Below, piece by piece: positions 1-5,889 of a stretch of DNA of 8,540 nt. Under the pieces are notes generated by a model, which saw only the letters and a list, made by a program, of their open reading frames with translations, was not told the origin of the DNA and made no database searches. The DNA lies in the NCBI GenBank assembly GCA_025937075.1, contig JAICSD010000172.1:1-8540 (forward strand). Direction: 5' to 3'. The DNA is from Vicinamibacteria bacterium (GTDB lineage Bacteria > Acidobacteriota > Vicinamibacteria > Vicinamibacterales > 2-12-FULL-66-21). The first letter of the stretch is position 1. The number at the start of each line of letters is the position of its first letter. The position numbers and the translations under genes were made by a program.

Positions 1-1
1 G

Positions 2-817
2 GCCCGTCGGCAGGTCGATCTGCGTCACGTCGCCGGTGATGACCGCCTTGGATCCGAAGCCGAGACGCGTCAGGAACATCTTCATCTGTTCCGACGTCGT
101 GTTCTGCGCTTCGTCGAGGATTACGAACGCATCGTTCAGCGTGCGGCCGCGCATGAAGGCAATCGGCGCGACTTCGATCGTGCCGCGCTCGAGCAGGCGC
201 TCGACGCGATCGAGGTCCATCATGTCGTAGAGCGCGTCGTACAACGGCCGCAGGTACGGATTCACCTTCTCCTGGAGATCGCCCGGGAGGAATCCGAGCT
301 TCTCACCGGCTTCGACGGCGGGGCGCGCCAGGATGATGCGGCTCACCCGCTTCGCGAGCAGGAAGGACACGGCCTGCGCCATCGCCAGGTACGTCTTGCC
401 CGTACCGGCGGGGCCGATACCGAAGACGATGTCGAACTGCTCGATCGCGTCGAGATACCGCTTCTGCGTCAGGCTCTTGGGGACGACCTGGCGCTTGCCG
501 GACGTCTTGGTCGACGATCGCAGGAAGTACTCGCCAAGTTCGACGTTCTCGTCCTGCGCGACGAGCTGCGACGCCGTCCTGACATCGCCCTTCGCAAGGC
601 GGTATCCGCCGCGCATCAGCTCGGAGAGACCGTCGAGGACCTTCTCGGCCCGCGCAACGTCGGCGGTGTCGCCTTCGACGATCAGCTCGTTGCCCGTGCT
701 GCGAATGCGCACGCCGAACTGCGATTCGAGATGTTTGAGGTTTTCGTCGTACGGGCCGAACAGGGACTCGGCGCCCTCGTCGGGGACCGCAATCTTGCGG
801 ACAGCGGAGGCGGGGAT
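2..817 (-). CDS. phoH: PhoH-family ATPase, N-terminal part (cut by window edge)
   Basis: Minus-strand frame open for 272 codons, running off the left edge; the family usually has about 310-350 residues. Seen: a KH-like N-terminal region ([16 protein letters not shown] near residues 17-32), a linker ending [18 protein letters not shown], Walker A GPAGTGKT at about residues 135-142, and Walker B VILDEAQN with the Asp-Glu pair at about 235-236. It ends at [12 protein letters not shown], a conserved PhoH stretch. PhoH proteins are cytoplasmic P-loop ATPases linked to RNA metabolism and often encoded next to ybeY; that neighbour would lie off the window. The start is odd. An in-frame TAG lies at 833-835 and no ATG, GTG or TTG follows until a GTG inside the conserved KH-like region (QFGVRI). 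A strong Shine-Dalgarno at 827-834 points to ATC (815-817, 9-nt spacing, chosen here) or ATA (821-823, 3-nt spacing). Family identity is secure; the start is inferred. Confidence 0.93.
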   Translation of the reverse strand, partial: MPASAVRKIAVPDEGAESLFGPYDENLKHLESQFGVRIRSTGNELIVEGDTADVARAEKVLDGLSELMRGGYRLAKGDVRTASQLVAQDENVELGEYFLRSSTKTSGKRQVVPKSLTQKRYLDAIEQFDIVFGIGPAGTGKTYLAMAQAVSFLLAKRVSRIILARPAVEAGEKLGFLPGDLQEKVNPYLRPLYDALYDMMDLDRVERLLERGTIEVAPIAFMRGRTLNDAFVILDEAQNTTSEQMKMFLTRLGFGSKAVITGDVTQIDLPTG

Positions 818-826
818 AGGTATTAA

Positions 827-834
827 CTCCTTCT
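827..834 (-). promoter_or_regulatory. Strong Shine-Dalgarno of phoH (AGAAGGAG)
   Basis: On the minus strand AGAAGGAG is the best ribosome-binding site in the window. The A's of an in-frame TAG stop overlap it, so translation must begin after it. Only ATA (821-823) and ATC (815-817) sit within normal reach; neither is a usual start codon. It decides the start region of phoH but not which codon is used. Confidence 0.7.
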
Positions 835-857
835 AAAAGAGCGAATTAACTACAGTG

Positions 858-886
858 ATCCTAGCACGGCCGACGGTCCGCGTCAC
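858..886 (-). promoter_or_regulatory. Putative sigma-70-type promoter of phoH
   Basis: On the minus strand GTGACG (881-886) stands 17 bp from TAGGAT (858-863). Each box matches 4 of 6 consensus bases and the spacing is ideal. Transcription would start near 851, giving a leader of about 35 nt before the proposed ATC start and including the AGAAGGAG site. The -35 box lies on the outer end of the inverted repeat at 883-1007. Predicted by eye only. Confidence 0.4.
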
Positions 887-1007
887 GGCCGACGGCTAAT
901 CACGAAGATCTCTAAGATCACGAAGATCACGAAGATCACGAAAATATATATTGTTCTTTGTGCTCTTCGTCGGCTTTGTGGTCTTCGTGATCAGCCGTCG
1001 GCCGTGA
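883..1007. repeat. 125-bp inverted-repeat element between aspS and phoH
   Basis: The outer arms, 883-908 and 982-1007, are complementary at 25 of 26 positions; the single mismatch would be a G-U wobble in minus-strand RNA. Further pairing is possible inward between the CACGAAGA copies on the left and the TTCTTTGTGCTCTTCGT region (955-970) on the right, around an AT-rich centre (943-952). The right arm ends 7 bp after the aspS stop, so minus-strand RNA would fold a very long hairpin there. It could end or protect the aspS transcript, but no U-tract follows the stem, so a classical intrinsic terminator is not shown. The word CACGGCCGACGG also occurs as a direct copy at 865-876, 19 bp from the arm copy at 884-895. 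Confidence 0.8.
916..942. repeat. Three exact tandem copies of the 9-mer GATCACGAA
   Basis: Copies lie at 916-924, 925-933 and 934-942, with an isolated relative (ATCACGAAGAT) at 899-909. The unit is the same word found in the inverted-repeat arms around it, so the array probably grew inside the larger element. The region has no credible coding frame. Confidence 0.85.
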
Positions 1008-1014
1008 GGTCAAT

Positions 1015-2793
1015 CTAATCTACCCGCAGCCGCAGTTCGCGCAGCTGCTTCGGATCCACCGTCGACGGCGCGCCGGCCATGAGATCGACCGCCTGTGCGG
1101 TCTTCGGAAACGCAATCACCTCGCGGATCGACGACTCCCCTGCCAGGATGGCGACAATGCGATCGAGGCCGAGCGCGATGCCGCCATGGGGCGGCGTACC
1201 GTACTCGAGCGCATCGACGAAGAAGCCGAACCGAAGCTTCGCTTCCTCCTCGCTCATCCCCAGCAGCTTGAAGATGAGACGCTGCAGCACCTGATCGTGG
1301 ATCCGGATGCTGCCGCCGCCAATCTCGCTCCCGTTCAGGACGAGATCGTAGGCGCGCGCGCGCACGCTGCCCGGATCGCTCTCGAGCTTGCTCGCGTCGG
1401 ACTCGAGCGGCGCGGTGAAGGGATGGTGCATGAACTCCCACCGGCGTTCGTCTTCGAGCCACTCGAACATCGGAAAATCCACGACCCACAGGAATTCGTA
1501 GCGGTTTGGATCGAGGAGTCCTTCGCGCCGCGCGATGTTCAGGCGCAGCTGTCCCAGCATGCGCGCGGTGGGATCGCGGCGTCCCGCAGCCATCAGCAGG
1601 AGATCCCCGCCTCCTGCCGCCGCCATCGTAAGCGCCTCGCGGATCCCGTCCTCCCCGGCCGCCTTGAGCGCCGAACTTTGCACCGCGCCGTCCGCCGTGC
1701 GCGCCCAGACGAGGCCGCCGGCGCCAAGCGCCTTGGCCTCGTCGACAAGCGTGTCCAGCTCCTTGCGCGAGTATCGTCCACCGTTGGGGACGACGAAGCC
1801 GCGCACCTCTCCACCCTCGGCGATCGCGCTTCGAAAGACGCCGAAGCCGGAGCTCGCAAACGGCTCGGACACATCGCGCAGCTCCATGCCGCACCGCAGA
1901 TCCGGCTTGTCCGATCCGTACTTCTCGATCGCCTCGGCGTAGGCCATCCGGCGGAACGGCGCCGGCGCATCGCGTCCGATGAGCGCCATCAATTGCTGCA
2001 TCAACGGCTCGAGGGTCGAGAAGACGAGGTCTTCGGTCGCAAACGAGATTTCGAGGTCGACCTGCGTGAACTCGGGTTGGCGATCGGCGCGCAGGTCCTC
2101 GTCGCGGAAGCACTTGACGATCTGGAAGTACCGATCGAGCCCGGCGATCATCAGGATCTGCTTGAAGATCTGCGGGGACTGCGGCAGCGCGTAGAACTCC
2201 CCGTGGTGCACGCGGCTCGGGACGAGGTAGTCGCGCGCCCCCTCGGGCGTCGACTTGGTCAGCAGCGGCGTCTCGATCTCGAGGAAGCCCTGCTCGTCGA
2301 AATAGCGCCGCACGACGAGCGCGGCCTTGTGCCGCAGAATCATGTTCTGCTGCACGCGCGGCCGGCGCAGATCGAGATAGCGGTACCGAAGACGCGTTTC
2401 CTCGGCGACCGGCGTGTCCTCGTTGATCGGGAACGGCGGCGTCTTCGCGACGTTGAGCAGACGGATCTCGTGCGCGACGACCTCCATCTCTCCGGTCTGA
2501 ATCTTCGGGTTGATCGCGTCCTTCGCGCGGAGGTCGACCCGTCCGAGGACGGCGATCACATATTCCGGCCGTACCTCCTGGGCGCTCACGACCGCTTCGG
2601 AGTGATCCTCGCGCGCGACGACCTGCGTGATCCCGTAGCGATCGCGCAGATCGATGAACACGACGCCGCCCATATCACGAACGCGATGTACCCATCCGAG
2701 GAGCACGACGTCGCGTCCGGCGTCGCGCGCGCGGAGCTCGCCGCACGTATGCGTCCGCCGGAGGGTCCCAAGAGGTTGTACGCTCACACTCAT
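1015..2793 (-). CDS. aspS: Aspartyl-tRNA synthetase
   Basis: Class II aminoacyl-tRNA synthetase that charges tRNA-Asp with aspartate in the cytoplasm. It has 592 residues, the usual bacterial length. Seen in order: OB-fold anticodon-binding domain (about 15-115, with GWVHRVRDMGGVVFIDLRDR at 33-52), the flipping-loop region STPEGARDYLVPSR (181-194), QSPQIFKQ (205-212), motif 2 FRDEDLRADRQPEFTQVD (229-246), the bacterial GAD insertion (about 300-420), and motif 3 GIALGLDR (538-545). No good Shine-Dalgarno precedes the ATG; the conserved RTHTCGEL begins at residue 13, so this start gives a sensible N-terminus. It follows hisS after 33 bp and is likely co-transcribed with it. Met41 and Asp92 stand where known discriminating enzymes have Leu and Lys and non-discriminating ones His and Gly (aligned from memory), so whether it also charges tRNA-Asn cannot be judged here. 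Confidence 0.98.
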   Translation of the reverse strand: MSVSVQPLGTLRRTHTCGELRARDAGRDVVLLGWVHRVRDMGGVVFIDLRDRYGITQVVAREDHSEAVVSAQEVRPEYVIAVLGRVDLRAKDAINPKIQTGEMEVVAHEIRLLNVAKTPPFPINEDTPVAEETRLRYRYLDLRRPRVQQNMILRHKAALVVRRYFDEQGFLEIETPLLTKSTPEGARDYLVPSRVHHGEFYALPQSPQIFKQILMIAGLDRYFQIVKCFRDEDLRADRQPEFTQVDLEISFATEDLVFSTLEPLMQQLMALIGRDAPAPFRRMAYAEAIEKYGSDKPDLRCGMELRDVSEPFASSGFGVFRSAIAEGGEVRGFVVPNGGRYSRKELDTLVDEAKALGAGGLVWARTADGAVQSSALKAAGEDGIREALTMAAAGGGDLLLMAAGRRDPTARMLGQLRLNIARREGLLDPNRYEFLWVVDFPMFEWLEDERRWEFMHHPFTAPLESDASKLESDPGSVRARAYDLVLNGSEIGGGSIRIHDQVLQRLIFKLLGMSEEEAKLRFGFFVDALEYGTPPHGGIALGLDRIVAILAGESSIREVIAFPKTAQAVDLMAGAPSTVDPKQLRELRLRVD

Positions 2794-2816
2794 AGTTTCT
2801 GTCGAAATGGGGTGTT

Positions 2817-2838
2817 GGCACGTCTTTCAAGACGTGCC
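2817..2838. repeat. Perfect 10-bp stem-loop enclosing the hisS stop codon
   Basis: GGCACGTCTT (2817-2826) and AAGACGTGCC (2829-2838) are perfectly complementary across a 2-nt centre; in RNA the loop would open to 4-6 nt. The minus-strand hisS stop TGA (2827-2829) falls at the tip, and the stem encodes the last codons (Gly-Thr-Ser). No U-tract follows on either strand, so an intrinsic terminator is unlikely. It may attenuate, stabilise or mark a processing site between hisS and aspS, or be an inserted palindromic repeat that now supplies the hisS C-terminus. Confidence 0.75.
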
Positions 2839-4164
2839 CTCCATGCGAGAGAGAAGACGCTCTGCCAGGCCCGCACGCGCCACGGATGACTGCTCGCCCG
2901 TCTTCATATTCTTGATCGTGACCTCGCCGCGCGTACGCTCGTCCGCGCCGAGAATGGCCACGAAGGCGGCCTCGCGTGTCGACGCGTACTTGAACTGCTT
3001 TCCGAGTTTGTCCGGCTGCGGATAGAGTTCGACCCGCAGTCCCGCGCCGCGCAGCTCGCCGGCAAGCTGCAGCGACTCCGCTTCGGATGCGTCGTCGAAA
3101 ATCGTGACGAGCACGTCAGGGCCGCTCGTCTGCACGGCCGGCGGGAACATGCTGCGCTCCGTCATGACGACGATGATGCGCTCGAGGCCGAGCGAGAACC
3201 CGCACGCCGGGATCTGCTCGCCGGAGAACATCCCGATCAGTCCGTCGTACCGGCCGCCGCCGCCGAGACTTCCCGCAAGGTCCGCGACCGCGATTTCCAT
3301 AATCGCACCGGTGTAATACGACAACCCGCGCGCGAGGCTTGGATCGATCCGGATGTGGCGCCCCGCCGTGGTGACAGACGACAGCGCGACAATCTGCTGC
3401 AGATCATGAATCGCCGGCTGCGGTGCCGACGAGCCGATCGCGTCCGAGATCCGCGCGAGCGTGGCGTCGTTCGACTCTCCGGGAGCAAAGGCATCGAGCA
3501 GACGGCCGGCGGATTCCGCCGAGAGGCCTCGCGACTCCAGCTCTCCGACGACCGCGTCGCGTCCGATCTTGTCCAGCTTGTCGAGCGCGACCAGCGCGTC
3601 GGCATGCTGCGCCGCCGCGACGCCCGCCGCATCGAGCATCGCCGCGAGAAGGCCACGATGATTGAGGCGTATAGTGAAATCGGTGAAGCCGAGCGCCTCC
3701 AGCACGTCACTGGCCGCTGCACACAGCTCCGCCTCCATCAGCATCGACGTCGAGCCAATCGCATCGACGTCGCACTGATAGAACTCGCGAAACCTGCCGC
3801 GTGCCGGCCGATCGGCGCGCCACACCGGCTGAATCTGGTAGCGCTTGAAGAATCTCGGAAGCTTCCCGCGATGCTCGGCGACGACGCGCGCGAGGGGAAC
3901 GGTGAGGTCGTAGCGCAGCGCCAGGTCCGCCTCGCCCGACGCCTCGTGCTCTCCCCGCCGCAGTACCTTGAAGATCAGCTTGTTGCCTTCTTCTCCGTAC
4001 TTGCCGGTGAGCGTCTCGATGTTCTCCAGGGCCGGCGTCTCGAGCGGCTCGAAGCCGTAGCGTTCGTACACCGTGCGAACCAGATCGATCACGTGCCTGC
4101 GGCGGCGGAGATCTTCGGGCAGGAAATCGCGCATGCCGCGCGCGGGCTGCGTGTGCTGCGGCAC
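2827..4164 (-). CDS. hisS: Histidyl-tRNA synthetase
   Basis: Class II synthetase that attaches histidine to tRNA-His in the cytoplasm; 445 residues from a GTG start. Seen: the N-terminal ARGMRDFLPEDLRRRRHVID (8-27), RYDLTVPLARVV (84-95), motif 2 region with FFKRYQIQPVWRADRP then RFREFYQCDVDAIG (105-137), the histidine motif LARGLSYYTG (278-287), GGGGRYDGLIG (301-311), motif 3 ACGFSLGLERI (320-330), and a C-terminal anticodon-binding domain (about 348-440, GPDVLVTIFDD onward). REFYQCDVD places it nearer the eukaryote/Bacteroidetes-like HisRS type than the E. coli type, which reads RQFHQLGVE; this is from memory. The frame is open far upstream into the preceding gene, but homology begins only here. 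GTG at 4162-4164 lies 2 bp after the amidohydrolase stop, with AAGGG 9 nt upstream, suggesting translational coupling. ATG at residue 11 is too late for the family. Confidence 0.97.
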   Translation of the reverse strand: MPQHTQPARGMRDFLPEDLRRRRHVIDLVRTVYERYGFEPLETPALENIETLTGKYGEEGNKLIFKVLRRGEHEASGEADLALRYDLTVPLARVVAEHRGKLPRFFKRYQIQPVWRADRPARGRFREFYQCDVDAIGSTSMLMEAELCAAASDVLEALGFTDFTIRLNHRGLLAAMLDAAGVAAAQHADALVALDKLDKIGRDAVVGELESRGLSAESAGRLLDAFAPGESNDATLARISDAIGSSAPQPAIHDLQQIVALSSVTTAGRHIRIDPSLARGLSYYTGAIMEIAVADLAGSLGGGGRYDGLIGMFSGEQIPACGFSLGLERIIVVMTERSMFPPAVQTSGPDVLVTIFDDASEAESLQLAGELRGAGLRVELYPQPDKLGKQFKYASTREAAFVAILGADERTRGEVTIKNMKTGEQSSVARAGLAERLLSRMEGTS

Positions 4165-4166
4165 GA

Positions 4167-5783
4167 TCAGGAGCCCTTGATCGTCGGATAGTCGATCCCG
4201 AGCTGCTCCAGGTAGGTCTTGTACCGCGACGGATCGTAGTAGTACTTCTTCATCTCCGGCCTGAACTTCTCCATCGTCTGCTTGTTGAGCCAGATCGCGG
4301 GCTGATCCTGCGGCCGGATGAGCGGCTCGTACTTCGTGTCCTTCGTCTGCACGTCGTTGAAGTAGTCCCACGCCTGCTGCACGAGCTCGGGACGCGTCAC
4401 GAGATCCAGCAGCGTCATGGCCTGCGCCTTCGCACCGGCGATCACGCCCTTGTGGGCGATCGGCGTCGCCATTGCGATGGCGTTCGCCCAGTTGTGGCCC
4501 GGGAGATCCGGGATGTTCGCTGGATATCGCATCGTGACCGTCGGCACGTTCCAGGAGATGTCGCCGATGTCGTCCGAGCCGCCGCCGTTGTTTTCCTTCA
4601 CCGGCCCTTGCAGCTCCTCTTTCAGCTTCGTGCGTAGTCCCTCGACCTTCGGGTTCTTCAGCTCTGTCTGCAGCGCCTTTGCGAGCCGCTGATCGGCGTC
4701 GGTCCACTGCGGCATGCCGACGCGCTGGATGTTGGCCCACGTCGTTTCGGCAATCACGCGGTTGAAGTGCTGCGGCCAGGCGGAGCCGAGCACCTTGTCG
4801 GGCAGGACCTCCACGCCCGCCATGAGCGCCGCGCCTTTGGCCATCGAGTCGCCCAGCGCCCACAGGTCCTTGATGTGCGGGTAATCGGTCTCGCGGAAGT
4901 AGTACCAGACGGATGCCGCGCGCGGGACGACGTTCGGCTGGTCGCCGCCGTCGGTGACGACGTAATGCGATCGCTGACTGAGGCGAAGGTGCTCGCGGCG
5001 GAAGTTCCAGCCGATGTCCATCAGCTCGACCGCATCGAGCGCGCTCCGTCCGCGCCACGGCGCGCCCGCCGCGTGCGCCGTCTCGCCAAGAAACGAGTAC
5101 TGGACCGAGACGAGACCGGTTCCCTCGCGCGGGCCCCATGAGACGGTGAAGTCATCGCCCACGTGCGTGAAGAGCGCCACGTCGACGTCCCTGAAGAGAC
5201 CCGCGCGCACGAAGTACGCCTTCGAGCCCAGGAGCTCCTCGGCGGTGCCCGTCCAGATGCGCAGCGTGCCGGGCAGATGGTCGCGCTCCATGATTTTCTT
5301 CACCGCGATCGCGGCAAGAATGTTCACGACCTGTCCGGAGTTGTGCCCTTCGCCGTGGCCCGGCGCGCCTTCGATGATCGGATCGTGGTACGCGACGCCC
5401 GGCTTTTGCGACGCCTGCGGAATGCAGTCGATATCGGACCCGAGCGCCAGCACGGGTTTCCCGGATCCCCACGTCGCCATGAACGCCGTCGGAATGCCGG
5501 CGATGCCTTCCTGCACCGAGAAGCCGTTCGTCTTGAGGAAGTCGATTAGGTAACGATTGGTCTCGAACTCCTGGAAGCCGAGCTCACCGAAGCTGAATAA
5601 CTGATCGACCATGCGCTGGGCCTGCTCCGCCCGCGAATCGACATCGGCAGCCGCTTCCCGCTTGTAAGCCGTCAGCTTGCTGTTCGCGTCCGTCGCACGC
5701 CCCTTGCCGCTGCCCTTCTGCGCCATCGCGACGCTCGCGACAATGGCGATCACGGCCGTAAGGATCCAGCCCAGTCTGCGCAT
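4167..5783 (-). CDS. Secreted M20-family metallo-amidohydrolase (AbgB-like)
   Basis: 538 residues. The N-terminus MRRLGWILTAVIAIVASVAMA is a Sec signal peptide, with likely cleavage after Ala21, so the enzyme should act in the periplasm. The body resembles AbgB-type (p-aminobenzoyl-glutamate hydrolase subunit B) M20 amidohydrolases: GSDIDCIPQ (115-123), EGAPGHGEGHNSG (138-150), the Glu pair in GTAEELLGSKAYFVRAGLF (179-197), FTHVGDD (205-211), dimerisation-domain ETAHAAGAPWRGRSALDA (234-251), NGGGSDDIGDISW (399-411) and LPGHNW (427-432). Likely metal-site residues are Glu145, His147, Glu182, Glu183, His207 and His430. AbgB-type proteins have Cys where Glu145 stands. After about residue 440 there is a Tyr/Lys-rich C-terminal extension. 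The ATG has a clear AGGAG 7 nt upstream. An in-frame open extension further upstream lacks homology and is not used. The substrate is unknown. It is the first gene of a likely operon with hisS and aspS. Confidence 0.92.
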   Translation of the reverse strand: MRRLGWILTAVIAIVASVAMAQKGSGKGRATDANSKLTAYKREAAADVDSRAEQAQRMVDQLFSFGELGFQEFETNRYLIDFLKTNGFSVQEGIAGIPTAFMATWGSGKPVLALGSDIDCIPQASQKPGVAYHDPIIEGAPGHGEGHNSGQVVNILAAIAVKKIMERDHLPGTLRIWTGTAEELLGSKAYFVRAGLFRDVDVALFTHVGDDFTVSWGPREGTGLVSVQYSFLGETAHAAGAPWRGRSALDAVELMDIGWNFRREHLRLSQRSHYVVTDGGDQPNVVPRAASVWYYFRETDYPHIKDLWALGDSMAKGAALMAGVEVLPDKVLGSAWPQHFNRVIAETTWANIQRVGMPQWTDADQRLAKALQTELKNPKVEGLRTKLKEELQGPVKENNGGGSDDIGDISWNVPTVTMRYPANIPDLPGHNWANAIAMATPIAHKGVIAGAKAQAMTLLDLVTRPELVQQAWDYFNDVQTKDTKYEPLIRPQDQPAIWLNKQTMEKFRPEMKKYYYDPSRYKTYLEQLGIDYPTIKGS

Positions 5784-5790
5784 CAATTTG

Positions 5791-5795
5791 CTCCT
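5791..5795 (-). promoter_or_regulatory. Shine-Dalgarno of the amidohydrolase gene (AGGAG)
   Basis: AGGAG on the minus strand, 7 nt before ATG (5781-5783). It also lies 4 nt before an in-frame TTG (5784-5786). The better spacing and the start of the signal peptide favour the ATG, and rule out the longer open frame that reaches 5978. Confidence 0.8.
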
Positions 5796-5809
5796 GGAAG
5801 TCGTGACGC

Positions 5810-5831
5810 GACGGATCTCACGAGATCCGTC
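5810..5831. repeat. 9-bp stem-loop in the amidohydrolase leader
   Basis: GACGGATCT (5810-5818) and AGATCCGTC (5823-5831) are perfectly complementary around a 4-nt centre. In minus-strand RNA the hairpin would lie in the 5' leader, about 14 nt upstream of the Shine-Dalgarno. The sequences GATCTCACG (5814-5822) and GAGATCCGTCCG (5822-5833) recur at 8392-8400 and 8493-8504 in the inverted repeat before the protease gene, so this looks like a compact member of that repeat family. Confidence 0.65.
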
Positions 5832-5856
5832 CGCGTAAGTCCGCGTCGTCCGCGGC
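5829..5856. repeat. Three spaced copies of GTCCGCG
   Basis: Copies start at 5829, 5839 and 5848, separated by 10 and 9 bp, and end in GGC. They lie between the leader hairpin and the likely -10 region of the divergent promoters. They could be a binding-site array or another word-like intergenic repeat; nothing here decides. Confidence 0.6.
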
Positions 5857-5858
5857 CC

Positions 5859-5864
5859 ATTATA
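5859..5864 (-). promoter_or_regulatory. Candidate -10 box (TATAAT) for the amidohydrolase-hisS-aspS operon
   Basis: A perfect TATAAT on the minus strand, 75 bp before the ATG at 5783. No convincing -35 box is found at 16-18 bp spacing, so an activator or another sigma factor would be needed. A start near 5852 would give a leader of about 70 nt containing the hairpin at 5810-5831. Given the high GC of the surroundings a perfect TATAAT is notable, but this is prediction only. Confidence 0.35.
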
Positions 5865-5872
5865 GGTCATGG

Positions 5873-5878
5873 GATAAT
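5873..5878 (+). promoter_or_regulatory. Candidate -10 box (GATAAT) for moaA
   Basis: GATAAT matches 5 of 6 bases of TATAAT, 11 bp upstream of the moaA ATG. Transcription would begin near 5885, leaving only about 5 nt of leader. No good -35 box is seen 16-18 bp upstream. It is 8 bp from the opposite-strand TATAAT, so the two polymerases would compete. Confidence 0.25.
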
Positions 5879-5889
5879 GAGAACTTCGC

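Noticed and set aside
916..942. Short CRISPR-like array
   Set aside because: The units are 9 bp with no spacers; this is a simple tandem repeat inside a hairpin.
883..1007. Insertion sequence or transposon
   Set aside because: The ends are inverted repeats but the interior is too short and has no transposase frame; at most a non-autonomous element, and no target-site duplication is evident.
2817..2838. Intrinsic terminator of hisS
   Set aside because: The stem is good but no run of T follows it on the minus strand, and aspS follows after 33 bp.
1186..2889. 567-codon open frame on the plus strand, antisense to aspS
   Set aside because: It mirrors aspS almost fully, is Arg/Glu/Asp-rich with no recognisable domain, and is expected from the codon bias of a GC-rich gene on the other strand.
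3355..4191. 278-codon plus-strand open frame antisense to hisS
   Set aside because: It overlaps the well-supported hisS entirely and shows no motif or ribosome site.
4165..5139. In-frame upstream extension of hisS through the amidohydrolase gene
   Set aside because: The extension is out-of-frame shadow of the amidohydrolase, low in complexity and Arg-rich; HisRS similarity begins only after the GTG at 4162-4164.
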